This document shows positions 1-10,068 of a DNA stretch of 64,000 bases, one piece after another (position 1 is the first letter of the stretch; each line of letters begins with the position of its first letter). This stretch comes from Isochrysis galbana (taxonomy: Eukaryota; Haptophyta; Isochrysidales; Isochrysidaceae). Location of the stretch: the NCBI GenBank assembly GCA_018136815.1, contig CM030936.1, forward strand, positions 2,376,331-2,440,330. The letters run 5' to 3'. The translations under genes were made by a program, and so were the position numbers. The notes under the pieces were generated by a model. The model was not told the DNA's origin. It made no database searches and was given only the letters and a program-made list of their open reading frames with translations.

Positions 1-175
1 GTCTTGCCCCGTCTCGCTGGGGAGGTCTGTCGCCTGTCTTCCTCTACACTTAGAGTGTGTGCCTAGAGAGAGAATGTGCGCTGTGCTCTCAGCCTAGCTG
101 AGAAACGCCAATGCGAGTAAGCACATGTAATTAATGTGCCGAGCTGCATACTCTAGCGCACTCGGCGCCCAATCG

Positions 176-250
176 TAGGGCGGTCAAACAGTGGCTTTTT
201 AAGTATTAGTAAGAGTTGGGCTGCATTTTTTTGACCGTGGCGCGATGCCC
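176..250 (+). repeat. Terminal-type motif, copy 1
   Basis: The stretch starts AGGGCGGTCAAACAG, continues with GGCTTTTTAAGTA and then holds TTTTTGACCGTG, so GGTCAAA and TTTGACC can pair. Related copies occur reading leftwards from 45175 and rightwards from 53391, each preceded by T and each diverging from the others after about 60-75 bases. A start in AG and position ahead of a capsid-like gene would suit the end of a polinton-like virus; that role is inference. Confidence 0.45.
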
Positions 251-926
251 AATATAAAAAACCTCAGGGGGGGGGCCACCCGCCGCCACGAAAATCTTCG
301 CCAAGAAAAGTTGCGATCCGCGATCCGCCCCCCCTCTCTCCCCCTCCGTCACGCACGCTCATGCTCTACCCGTAAAGAATTTTCGGCAGGGGTTGTGCGA
401 AAACGTTCACGCACCCATTTGGTCCACTTACAGCTGCTGAGACTAGGTGTTCACATGATTTTCTGAGGAGGGGTGTTCACGAACTGTTCATATCCGGAAG
501 TTGGTGTTCACATGTGTTCAAGTGTTCATATGGTGTGGTTTCCTACCGATATGCAAAAAAAAAGAAGTTGAGGCCCAGGACGCACACAAGGTGCGCCCCG
601 GAGTTCGAACTCCTCAACTTGCAGCCCACGACGGGACTGCTGCGCACTAAGCTAGGCCTAGTTCGCCGATGCTCACACTGCTCAGAAGTAATACAGATAC
701 AGAATATCTTTGCATGTCTGCATGCTGTGTGTATTTGTAGCCATTCTCTATCTAGCGCAAACGCATGCGTTCGCGGAGCAAGTCGCGACGGTATACCGTA
801 TTGTGAGTAAAATCAACTTTTTATGAGGGTCCTTTCCCCTAGCCGCGGCCCCCCTCTCTCCGAAAAGCAGAAGGCGGGGGGGGGGGGGGGGGCGAGGAAC
901 GTGGGTGGGGGAGCGGCGAGCGAGCG
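251..926. other. No gene seen; GTTCA cluster and small inverted repeats
   Basis: Between about 400 and 530 the pentamer GTTCA, mostly as GTTCAC or GTTCAT, occurs seven times, which is dense for this length. A 9-base inverted repeat (AAGTTGAGG at 565-573, CCTCAACTT at 612-620) encloses the perfect palindrome GGAGTTCGAACTCC at 600-613. A run of about 14 G lies near 880. No credible coding frame is seen before 927. Confidence 0.4.
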
Positions 927-2304
927 ATGGACCCCTCCTCCAACGAGTACACCTGGGACTTTTGCGGGGGGGAGGACGGCAGCAGATTGGCCGCGCGCCG
1001 CGGCCCTCAGCGAGCCAGTGCCGGCGATGCCGTCGTGCACGAGATCATGGGCCGCGGCACGCTGCGTCGCGTCGAGGGTGGCAACATCCACTTCACGGTC
1101 GAGAGCACGGGCGATGAGCAGCAAACGTCGAGCGGCCATGTATACGTCGAGGGCGCTAGCGCTAGCCCAGTGCTGGAGCGGCCGGCACGGCAACCGCGCG
1201 GGAGGGCTGCACGCGGGAATGCGCAAGATGCGATCAATCGCATGTTCGGCTTGCGGCAAGCGAACGACCAGACCTTGCAGTCGTTGCAAGCGTCAAAGCG
1301 CGCTCGCATAGGCAGGGCGGCAGGAAAGGCCTCCATGCACCTCCGTCGAAGAGCCCGGCGCGAAGCTCGAGTGCAACGTCAGCGTCGAGCTCGCTGGGGT
1401 CGTCGAGTCAGCCGTCGCAGTCCGAAGGCCCCCAGTCCCAATCAGACAGCGACGATGGAACCAGGTCTCCTTCTTTTGGTTTCCAGATCGGTGCTGAGCA
1501 CGCATCGGATCACGACTCGGATGTGGCGCCAGTCAGCGTGCACAAGCGTGCAGCGAGGGGCTCTGTCGACAAGACAACCGAGGGGTTGAAGCTGTTCCGC
1601 GAGTCCTGGGACCGCACGGGCGGAGACTGGGTCGGGGTAGAGAGAGGCATGCCGCTCCCACTGGCGACCGTCGTCAGGTGTCGTTCCGTCAATTGTGGGA
1701 CATCAGTCGATTTGAGCGAGCACAAAGTAAAACGCTGCACACGAAAAAAAAAATGGACGATCTCAAGATGGAACAGCTGGCTCGTGCGAGGGAGCTCGCA
1801 AGGGCTGCCAAAGAGCGCATCAAGCAGATGACTCCGGAGGAGAGAGCTGATTATGAACTACGGCGACAAGCTGACGCACAGCGGAGGGCTCAGCGGAAAG
1901 CTGCGATCCAGAAGCGTAAGGAGGCCGGCGCCAAGAATCCCTACAAGGAGCCTTGTGAGGAAGGGTCGTCACACACATCGCCACCTCCGGAAGAGGAGGT
2001 CGAGGAAGCTGAGGCACCCGACCCTCCCCCTCCCATTGCTCCTGACCCCATTGTCCCCACCGCCGACCCCGACCCCACGACTCCGAAGCCTCGGAGGAAG
2101 CGGGTTCGACGCATCATTGTCGAGTCGAGCGACTCGGCGAGTTCGAGTGGTGAGGACGAGATTGTTATGCGCCGTGCGAGCCGCAGCAAGTCGCTCGCGA
2201 AGCCACGTGAGCAGAAGCTTGCTGGCGTCGACCACAATAGGCAGCAGAGTGGTAATGAGAACATTGGCCATTACTGGCAGATGCGTGCTCTCGGTCTTAT
2301 CTGA
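927..2304 (+). CDS. Charged low-complexity protein split over three frames, upstream of the capsid-like gene
   Basis: No family recognised. Protein-like composition runs from ATG 927 (MDPSSNEYTWDF) in one frame to about 1315, in a second frame from about 1317 to 1665 (Ser-rich, then a segment with TEGLKLFRESWDRTGGDW), and in a third from about 1675 to the stop at 2304. The last part is Lys/Arg- and Glu-rich with a probable helical segment (about 1770-1900), a Pro-rich stretch and basic RRKRVRR. The two frame changes could be real frameshifts, in which case this is a pseudogene, or small introns; the second change follows GTCGTCAG, an acceptor-like sequence. ATG 1753 could start a shorter independent gene of about 183 codons. 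Its 3' end faces the convergent capsid-like gene only 54 bp away. Length and charge would suit a minor virion protein, but nothing proves that. Confidence 0.4.
1676..1712 (+). repeat. GTCGTTCCGTCAA dispersed motif (copy)
   Basis: GTGTCGTTCCGTCAATTGTG followed by GGACATCAGTCGA is nearly identical to the ends of the element at 17302-18660. Related copies occur at 50887 and 53128, and a shorter variant (GTCGCGTTCCGTC) at 5850, 33786 and 50249. Here it overlaps the third coding segment of the preceding entry, where it would read VSFRQLWDISR. Confidence 0.6.
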
Positions 2305-2358
2305 GATGTTTGGAAAAAAATATTGAAAATGTGACCTCTTTTTTTTTTATGAGATTTT

Positions 2359-3609
2359 TTAAGGGATGAACATCACCTCGCGCCCAGGCATGACCCTGAG
2401 CTCAGCAGTGCTTTCAGTGATTACAATGTTCCGATAACCTCCCGGAGTTTGTGTCAAGCGCAAGTTTCCGCTAAGAGAGACGCCTCGACTGTCGAGCCCA
2501 GACGAGTTTCTCATGTCCTCTTTTGGGGCGCACAATCGGAGGCAGCTCAGGTAGTATGCATCTCTCCATGAGCTGAAACTCGTTGGCAGTCTGATTACGT
2601 CCCGAGGGTCATTAGGTGGAATACTGTTCATCGTTTGTTGGAAGAGCTCATATTGATCCGCAGGTCGCTGCGGCATCTGAACACCGGCTAGATCGATTTG
2701 GAATGTAGACCCTGAATGAAATAAGGATCTCAGCGCCTGTGGATAAGAGCCATAGTACAACAATGTTCTATATATCTGATAAGTAGGTCCATTCACATTA
2801 GGATCGTTTGTACTCATGTGCCATATCCGATCAATTGACCGTGACATAACATCGAACCGCACGTTGTCTTCGTCCGTACCGGCAGAAAACACGTGATACA
2901 TCTTAAAGTTGATCGGTAGGTGTCCACGTGAGCCGATGATCGACTCCTGCAAACGGTCATACTCGCTACCAACGCCTATCAACTCAACCACTGCATGAGG
3001 GTTTCGTACGACGAAATTAGACAATGTGTATGGTGCGGCAGCGGCCGCTCGTGTTCCGTCAGCTATTTCAGCTGCCGTCATAACGACCCTTGCCTTTGTA
3101 AGCTCAAATCGGACAGTGACTGGCGGTAGAAGGCTCATATCGACGACTCCAGCGTTTAGAAATCCGTCAAAACGACGCAGACATACACGTGTCTCTGTTT
3201 CTGCCTCGGGGACCAACTTACCTTGCTCCGGGTCCATTCCAGGATGCATAAACGGTTTGGATAGAGCATCACCGCTAACGCCGCTCAGCATGTCTCGCTT
3301 GTTCTTGAAATTTCCCAGATACCCTCCACCGCCATCGAGCCTCACACCACCGCATAGGACCTCGACGTTCTCGATCATCGTTTCGCCTAGCGGAATTCGC
3401 TGCACGACTGTACCATCGGTGAGCGTTCCCTCGAGATCGACATCCATATGAAGGGCAAAGCTCGGGAGATTGACTAGCGATTCTGAAGGTAGCTCGAACT
3501 CAATGAAGCCGCCGGGCCTCACATCTCCGCGACCTGCTAGAGGCTCCAGAGTGGTTTGGACGGTGGTGAAGTTGTTGAGCTTTGAGCCGAGCGCGTGGAG
3601 CGTATCCAT
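2359..3609 (-). CDS. Probable double-jelly-roll major capsid protein, polinton-like-virus type
   Basis: An uninterrupted 416-residue ORF, unlike the intron-split neighbours. Early in the protein (about residues 25-105) an RPGGFIEFELP segment leads into IPLGETMIENVEV, then a GG-rich turn and NFKNKRDML. This is the pattern of polinton-like-virus and adintovirus capsids, in which an IP-x-LIE-x-V segment precedes the first long loop. Around residues 235-275 comes INFKMYHVFSAGT, then VMSRSIDRIWHMS, again like the second barrel of such capsids. The length is somewhat below that of many family members (about 450-650). I see no packaging ATPase, penton, protease, integrase or polymerase nearby, so this is an isolated capsid gene: a relic of an integrated virus or a captured gene. 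The start at 3609 is the first ATG and sits behind an A/T-rich leader. Family assignment is by pattern only. Confidence 0.6.
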   Translation of the reverse strand: MDTLHALGSKLNNFTTVQTTLEPLAGRGDVRPGGFIEFELPSESLVNLPSFALHMDVDLEGTLTDGTVVQRIPLGETMIENVEVLCGGVRLDGGGGYLGNFKNKRDMLSGVSGDALSKPFMHPGMDPEQGKLVPEAETETRVCLRRFDGFLNAGVVDMSLLPPVTVRFELTKARVVMTAAEIADGTRAAAAAPYTLSNFVVRNPHAVVELIGVGSEYDRLQESIIGSRGHLPINFKMYHVFSAGTDEDNVRFDVMSRSIDRIWHMSTNDPNVNGPTYQIYRTLLYYGSYPQALRSLFHSGSTFQIDLAGVQMPQRPADQYELFQQTMNSIPPNDPRDVIRLPTSFSSWRDAYYLSCLRLCAPKEDMRNSSGLDSRGVSLSGNLRLTQTPGGYRNIVITESTAELRVMPGREVMFIP

Positions 3610-3762
3610 GTTCGATCTTTTTTGCTATCTATAGCTGCATAAAAAAATGCTGACCCATACGAATATTTTTTTCTTTGGTATGTAAGTAGCAAAAACACCG
3701 GCCTTCTACTTATGCTCCCGCCAGCGCTGCTGAACATCGCAAACCGCCTCTCCGGCCCTACC

Positions 3763-4243
3763 CATGGGGATGCTCAACCCCTCTGTAGGTCATAAAGGGG
3801 ATGCTGTTTGGGCTCCACTCTTAGGATCCGAGTCGCTACGCGCCTCGAATCGTCGGGCCTGCGGCCCTCCCATGGGATGCTCAACCCCTCTGTAGGTCAT
3901 AAAGGGGATGCTGTTTGGGCTCCACTCTTAGGATCCGAGTCGCTACGCGCCTCGAATCGTCGGGCCTGCGGCCCTCCCATGGGATGCTCAACCCCTCTGT
4001 AGGTCATAAAGGGGATGCTGTTTGGGCTCCACTCTTAGGATCCGAGTCGCTACGCGCCTCGAATCAGGATCCGAGTCGCTACGCGCCTCGAATCGTCGGG
4101 CCTGCGGCCCTCCCCATGGGGATGCTCTACCCCTCTGTAGGTCATAAAGGGGATGCTGTTTGGGCTCCACTCTTAGGATCCGAGTCGCTACGCGCCTCGA
4201 ATCGTCGGGCCTGCGGCCCTCCCCCATGGGGATGCTCAACTCC
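3763..4243. repeat. Tandem repeat, unit about 107 bp, 4.5 copies
   Basis: Units begin near 3763, 3870, 3977 and 4113. Each contains the CCTCTGTAGGTCATAAAGGG core, a BamHI-type GGATCC, and GTCGGGCCTGCGGCCCTCC. The third unit carries an internal partial duplication of 29 bp (AGGATCCGAG…CGAATC), which explains its extra length. Unit-to-unit identity is very high, so the expansion is recent. Open frames through it are by-products of the unit sequence. Confidence 0.9.
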
Positions 4244-4259
4244 CTCCACAGCCCATTTT

Positions 4260-4960
4260 TCTGCCCCAGTGAGTTAGTGTGGATTTCAGCCCGGGTTCCC
4301 TATTCATCCTGACGGGCTGAAGCCCGTCAGCAGAGGAAGGCGGGCAGGCGGGCTTGAGCGAGGGCGAGGACGGCGGCGAGAGCGACATCGAGCGAGTAGC
4401 GAGAGGCGAGGGCGAGTGAGAGGAGGGCTGTGGTGGCAGGGGCTGGCGAGGCGAGGAGGGATTGTAGGGTCTGAGTGTTACGAGAGCGAGAGCGACGAGA
4501 GCGAGAACGACGACGGATGACGACTGGCGACAGGACGACGGACAGAGACACCCAGGAAAACACCCCGACTCTCGCCCCACGACTCTCTCACATAACTCGA
4601 CTGAAATCAAACCCAAACACTCCGATCAGACAACGACGGACGACGATCAAAGGGCGATCTGTCGGCGATCTTGTCTGGAACGGGAATCGCACCATAACGG
4701 AATCGAGGGGCAATCTTGCCGCACAGGATTCCAAGAGACTTACCAAATAAGACGAGAGAAGTGCGATATGCTTAAGGGGGAGGTACGAAGAGATCGCAAA
4801 TTAAACCTGATTGCCCCCAGAAGCAGATAAAGAACCGCAGGGGAGATAGCAAATTAAACCTATCTGCGAGGCGCCTGGGAGGAAGAGAGGTGGGGAAACT
4901 TCCCTTCTTTTTCGAGAGAAAGAGAGAGAGCGCTCCACAACCCCCGATCCCATGCATCCA
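4260..4960 (-). mobile_element. Non-LTR retroelement 5' leader and start of first ORF, copy A
   Basis: Read on the minus strand, this matches 62260-63170 (plus) through its length and 54340-54890 in part. Shared landmarks are GAAGGGAAGTTTC, CAGGCGCCTCGCA, CTTCTGGGGGCAATCAGG, a CGTCGCTCTCGCTCTCGT-like tract, and a coding start MSLSPPSSPSLKPACPP. The ORF start at 63089 in copy C and at 60783 in the LINE at 60 kb are related, so this is the 5' end of that LINE family. The copy breaks off near 4260, where the 107-bp tandem array begins. Its outer end lies about 210 bp upstream of the MGQYF gene. Confidence 0.65.
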
Positions 4961-5173
4961 AGCGAAGCTTTTGACCGAGAACGAGAGAAAGCAGAGAATT
5001 ATAACGATAAATACCGAACGACGAAGAGAAGCCTAACGAGTGTCGATTCGCGAATGCGACAGCACGGCGTGCACACGCATCTGGCGAAAATCCAGAGTCT
5101 TCCTCACAGACATCCACCACCTACACCCCGCTTCACGCTCCTCTTCCCCCACAAGCCTCGCTCCTCCTTCACC

Positions 5174-5746
5174 ATGGGCCAGTACTTTGTCTTCCTCGCC
5201 AAGCGACTCGGTCACCGCACCTACGAGGAGATCCGCGCCCCAGCCTTCAGGTTCTGCGAACACATGGACGAGGGCATGAGCGGCGCCATCCTGGCGATGC
5301 TGCTCGTCACAGCCTCTGGCATGGGCCGTGGATGTGGAGACTTCCGAGTGGATCTGGCCAAGGAACGCTACCCGTCGATGTGGGCACTCATCAAGCCATA
5401 CATGGGCCGTTGGTGCAAGGCAAACCTCATGCTCGTCGGCGACTACTCCGACGAGTACGACAGGATACCCAAGACCAAGTACATTGGAGACGAGGCCGCC
5501 GTCGCGTACCTCTGCATGGAATACATAATGGCGGTCGCGTACGCTGAAACGGATCCCATGGTGCAAGTGCACCGAGACCGAGCAGCTGGCAAACTCTACA
5601 TGGAGAACAAGAAGGCCGTCCTCGCACGCGTCACGGACCTCGCCACCCAAGATCAGCCAAGCGACATCGTCGCCTGCCAGCAGAACGACATTGAGGAAGA
5701 GGGATGTGAGAAAAAGACGAAGAAGATGAAAACTCAGCCCGCGTAG
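5174..5746 (+). CDS. MGQYF-type protein, function unknown
   Basis: Encodes about 190 residues from ATG 5174 (MGQYFVFLAKRLG); a longer frame from 4952 reads through leader-like pyrimidine-rich sequence and is less likely. It resembles an uncharacterised eukaryotic family that begins MGQYW and contains a GRWAGDR…GDYxE segment, matched here by MGRWCKANLMLVGDYSDEYD about residues 79-98. The middle is rich in Cys, Met and aromatics; the C-terminus is a Lys/Glu-rich tail (KKTKKMKTQP). No signal peptide, membrane segment or catalytic motif is evident. A second copy of the last ~30 codons plus 3' UTR lies inverted at 50249-50540, so this 3' end has been mobile. A GTCGCGTTCCGTCAAAAGAG-type motif lies about 100 bp downstream. 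Confidence 0.6.
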   Translation: MGQYFVFLAKRLGHRTYEEIRAPAFRFCEHMDEGMSGAILAMLLVTASGMGRGCGDFRVDLAKERYPSMWALIKPYMGRWCKANLMLVGDYSDEYDRIPKTKYIGDEAAVAYLCMEYIMAVAYAETDPMVQVHRDRAAGKLYMENKKAVLARVTDLATQDQPSDIVACQQNDIEEEGCEKKTKKMKTQPA

Positions 5747-5845
5747 CTGGGGGTTACCGCGTGCGTTGAGAGTGGGGGAGCGCAATTAGCTTTGTAATAA
5801 TAATAATAGTGTGGCTACCCAAAAAGAAAACAAGCATTAGCTGGC

Positions 5846-5869
5846 CCTCTTTTGACGGAACGCGACTTT
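5846..5869 (-). repeat. GTCGCGTTCCGTC dispersed motif
   Basis: On the minus strand AAAGTCGCGTTCCGTCAAAA begins at 5869; near-identical copies start at 33786 and 50249 on the plus strand. In the 50-kb copy the motif also lies just beyond an MGQYF 3' end, so gene tail and motif were duplicated together. Confidence 0.65.
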
Positions 5870-6562
5870 CCCTTGGAGCCACGCTGCACAGTGCCACTCC
5901 CACCACACACCTAGGCGGGCGTTGCAACTAACAGCCACCGCATTGTTTTTTCTTTGATTGCCGCCTTCGCAATCACCAAAAATGCGTCGCCCTACTAATC
6001 ATGCCACTTATTACAATAGCAACTTGAAACAGGTGCCCAATCGTCGAGCGCCCGCGTCCTCGCCCGCCCACTTCGTTCCGTTGCTCGGATCCCCTTTTTC
6101 TTGCAGCCGCAACAACTGCCTGTACCCCTTCCCATGTCCGCCCTTGCCCTTGCAGGCGGCGTGCATTGCCGCATGCGCCTTCGTCAAGCAAAGCAAACAT
6201 TCTACGAGGATTGCTTTTTGCTCTCAGCAATGCAATCGCTAGCTGAACGCGACGCCCCAGTGAAGCTCTTGCACAACAAAGAATTCTACTGGCTGTAGAT
6301 GCAGGTGTGCCGTTGTCAGGCAGTGGGGTATTTGTGTGTGTGTGAAGGAGGGGGGGGGGTGTTGAAGACCGTTGCTTCACCATTATGTTGCGGCTTGACG
6401 CCTACCATGCGCATGCCGGCGTCCTTCTCGGCTGCTGCCGCGCAGAGCGCAACAAAAGCTGAGGAGCAACGAGAGAAGAAATGTTGGGCGGTTCTCAAAG
6501 AAATGTCCATTGCATGGAGGATTCAAAAGAATCGCGTTCAGATCCGGGTTCCAAACATCAGG
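5870..6562. other. Intergenic, nothing recognised
   Basis: Between the MGQYF gene and the 3' end of the ankyrin-DHHC gene. A (GTGT)n/G-run stretch lies near 6330-6358. Frames present are short and lack any recognisable protein pattern. Confidence 0.5.
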
Positions 6563-8666
6563 TCAAACGTGCTCGTTGTATGACTGCGAGAGCAAAGATT
6601 TGTCTCCCTCCTCGACGGGCACCATGACGACGGCCCCGCGTGTTGAACAGGAGCCATCGGGTTGCAAATCGCCCTCTGAGTTGGCGGAGAGGCGCCGTGG
6701 CTTGTTGAGCGCAGTGTATCGCTGAGAGTACATGTATGGGTCAACAGCTAGCTTCCTGCCACGGGTAAAGAAATCGAGCACGTTGCCCACAATCCCCACG
6801 TCAAATGCGTTCTTGAAACGGCCGAGATCGTCGCGCAGGTAAATGTAACGCCCCTTGTTCATGTGCTCATTTGTCGAAAGGTTGTTCAGGATTAGCCACC
6901 AGTGGTAGCTGTTCATGACAATAGCAAACGTCAAGAAAAGCTGCACAACGCACGTTGAGAGAAGGGGGGTAAGAATCGAGCGCCACATTTCCGTAGGCCA
7001 ACAAAGATGCCTAAGAGATTCTACACCCAAGATGCTCGATTGGGGCAGGGAGTGCGGGTGTCCAACGTCAGCACAGAGGTGTGGGTACGTAGGGGAGCGC
7101 AAGTGCGGGCAGTGCAAGTCCTCTTCAGTGTTAGCGACCTGGCCCCGGCTCGTGTGCGTGCGGAATGCGCACCGCATGATCAAACAGCATCATGATCACC
7201 CACCCGCGCCTTCCATGTGCTATCAGATGCTCGAGGCAGCACACTCCCGCAAGTGCGATGGCGACGAGGCCACAACCCATGAAGGCCATGAATAAGCGAT
7301 AGTTGCCCGCACCGACCGTGTTGTGAACGTAAGGACAGTGGTGATCGAAGACGTTGACGCAGCGCTTCAGGACAGAGCAGTGCTTCGAGCGAAGGGGTCG
7401 GGCAATATGGCAGGTGTGGCAAAGCGGGCCAATCGCACTGGCCTCATCAATCCGGCCATCAGCTGCCAGCTCGAGAGCCCGACGATACCTCTTGTTGGGC
7501 TCGCCCGTCGTGCTGATGAAGCCCGGGTCAGTCATGTATGTCAATGTAATAAGTGTGACCATCCCGACGAATGCGACGCAGAATGCGAGGTGGCGGATCG
7601 GTGCGTCTACAACAGCCGCCATGTAGTAGTAGGCGACAGCAGAGACGAAGGAGTTCACAAAGAAGAAGTAGAACATCAGCTTGTCGCCTGCCCCACCTTG
7701 GCCCATCACTAAGTAGAAGAAGCGCATCAGCGGGCTCGGATTGAGCGGCGAGAGTGTTGCCAGAACGTGCCGGAAACCACGCTCCCGTGCGACGTCGATG
7801 GGCGTGCGACCTTTATTGTCCTTCACCTTGACGAGCGTCTCCGCATTTGGCGTAGCCTCAATCAAATATTCGATCACTTGCAGCGCGCCTTGGGCAGCAG
7901 CGAGATGCATTGGTGTCGAGCCATATAAATCAGCCGCGTCAGCGGACAGACCAAGATAGTGTAGAAGCGCGACTGTCTGCCCATTATTCTTGTAAGCGGC
8001 CCAGTGTAACGCCGAGTCATTGTAGACATCCAACAAATTGATGTCAGCGCGTTGCTCAACGAGGTAGAAGACGAGCACAGTGTGATCGTATCTGAGCAAA
8101 GGGCGCACGGACGATGCATCGGGTGAATGAATTCTATCGGATGCGACGCAAAGCGTGTCAATTGCGTGGCGCCAAGCTGTATCTGATACCAACGTCTGCC
8201 TCGTTCGAGGGTTGCAGGGCCAAGGATGGCGATCAGCGCACTGTGAAGCGATGACGAGCGGCGTCGTGCCCTTCACGTCTCTGGCATCGATATCGGCTCC
8301 GAGCTTAAGGAGTACCTTAATTACCTCGGTGTGCCCGCGCGTCGCCGCCCAGTGGATTGGCTGCATTCCGGAGCTCTCGACCGCGGCATCGATGGATGCT
8401 CCCTGGCCGATGAGCCACTCGGCGATCTCAGCTGAGCCAGTCAACGCGGCCCAGTGGACGGCGGTGGCGCCATCTTCGGAATCGCAGCCCTTCAGCGCGT
8501 CGGGATGCTTCCGCACGATCTCTTCGCACATCTCCCTCGAGCCGGAGCGGATGGCCATCACGAGGAGGTCCGCTGGCGATGGCACCGCCATACCGCTGGG
8601 CGGCGTCACCTCTGGCGAGGGCTCGTGAACGCAATCCTCACCGTGGACGTGGCTGTGCGATGACAT
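6563..8666 (-). CDS. Ankyrin-repeat DHHC palmitoyltransferase
   Basis: A predicted S-acyltransferase that moves palmitate onto protein cysteines in the endomembranes. Exons 8666-8242, 8091-7173 and 6940-6563 join in phase to 573 residues. The N-terminus (MSSHSHVHGEDC) is soluble. At least five ankyrin repeats follow (about residues 45-270; ATAVHWAALTGS, QPIHWAATRGH, SALHWAAYKNN, TPMHLAAAQG), then two membrane helices (around FFFVNSFVSAVAYYYMAAVV and LAFCVAFVGMVTLITLTYM). Next is the zinc-binding cysteine-rich domain ending in the catalytic DHHC and NTVGAGNYRLF, then two more helices. The last exon gives TNEHMN, close to the family's TTxE motif. Intron 1 (8241-8092, 150 bp) has no stop and keeps frame, so reading through it would insert 50 false residues; splicing restores the expected ASQYDHT ankyrin sequence. 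Domain order matches the HIP14/Akr1 class. Confidence 0.93.
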
Positions 8667-9120
8667 CGTCCCCGCCTCCAAACTCGCGCGCTCCTCTCTC
8701 TGTCTCGCTGGCTCACTGTCTCTGTGTCTGAGTGACTGTCTCTCCCCACCCACCCACCGCCCCGCTCCCTCCGACCCTCGCCGCCGTCTCGCTCTCTGTT
8801 TCTATTTCTCCCCCTCTCCCTCTGCTCCCTCCCTCTGCTACCTCTCTCCTCTCTCCCTGCGCCCCAACCAAGTAAAATGGCACCAAAATGAAGAGTTGTA
8901 AACGTTGGTGGGCGAGTCTCTCACTCATCTAAAGTACACACGTACTCGCACACACTTCTCTTCACACGAGCTTCTTTCCTTGTTTTCCCGCGGTCGCCCC
9001 CTCCGCGCCTCTCTCTCCCTCCTCCTCCTTGTGCCCCGCCACGTTGAACCATTCTACCGTTCTAGTACTTAGTACTCCTACTTTAGTCACGTAAAGTACT
9101 GGAAAGTGGAAGGTTTCCAC
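8667..9120. other. Pyrimidine-rich upstream region of the DHHC gene
   Basis: The stretch just upstream of the DHHC start, about 8690-8870, is C/T-rich on the plus strand (CTCTCTC and CCCTCC runs), hence purine-rich in the direction of transcription. No TATA-like element or other gene is seen. Confidence 0.4.
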
Positions 9121-10068
9121 TTCATACTAAGGCTCAGTCCGCGCGACCGCCGATCGCGAATCGAGACCCTTATTTTCGAAAAGCAAGGTCTCGATTTTCG
9201 AAAATCGGGAGTCTGGATCTCGAAAAACAAGGAAAACAAGAGGGGGTCGAAATCGAGACCCCACTAGCAACTCTTGTTTTTCAACCCCCGATTTTCTGCG
9301 GCCCGACGCGGGGGGGGGGGCGCGGGCGCGCGGCTGCCTGGCTCCTCCAGCTGTCACGGGGTCTGGCGGCTGTGCAAGGCGCTCGGATGCGCTGTGCATC
9401 TGGTAGAGGGACCCGCTGGTATGGGGCATCTGCCTGAGCCCGCGCACAGTCCACTCTTGTACCGCCACATCGAGCTATGGTGGGGGCGGGGAAGCGCGCT
9501 GCAAATGGGCTGCGTGAGGCGTGAGGCGCTCGGCAGGGTATGAGGTTGAATGGGGCGCGGCGAGAGAGGGAATGGCCGTCAGGCTGTTCGAGACAGGTCA
9601 TAAGGCGCCACTTTTACCCGTGGAGCGACCGCCTGAACGCCCTGCAAAGGCCCGTTTGTGCATCTACGTCTTTGTTGTTGACGTCTGCACATCCGGACCT
9701 CGCCTTGCCTATCACAGACGGATGGTTGCTGGCGGCCAGTATGTGCGTCGTGCGGCTGATAGAAGGCGTGTGAGATGTATGGGTGACCAGCCCAGGGTGC
9801 CTCGCAGCCATGGTAGCGCCCATTGCCTCGCGTGAGACCGGACCGGTGCGGGTGGTTTGACGTCCGTCTGCTGGTGTGGGAGTGTCCATCCGAAAAACCA
9901 AAATGTGCGTTGTGAGCGTCGAATTGTGCAAGGATTGAGCTGTGGGAGCCTCAGTTGCCACATGTGATAGGGGTAGGTGCAATAACTAGCCCTTAATTGA
10001 TAATTGATCGACTGTTTCATCCTGTAAGAGTGTGAAGCTGGCATGGCGTGATGGTCATGTAACATGCA
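9121..10068. other. Intergenic; CGATTTTCGAAAATCG palindrome, no gene
   Basis: A short region (9150-9300) repeats GGTCTCGAT/ATCGAGACC and TCTCGAAAA words and contains the perfect 16-base palindrome CGATTTTCGAAAATCG near 9191. A G-run follows at about 9310. The frames at 9130-9980 show no recognisable protein. Confidence 0.5.

Noticed and set aside
565-620. tRNA-like fold around GGAGTTCGAACTCC
   Set aside because: Only about 55 nt, no D- or anticodon arm, and the T-stem cannot pair with a 7-base loop; it is a palindrome inside an inverted repeat.
3808-4277. Repeated frame MGSTLRIRVATRLESSG
   Set aside because: It follows the 107-bp tandem unit and breaks when the unit length changes; no evidence of expression.
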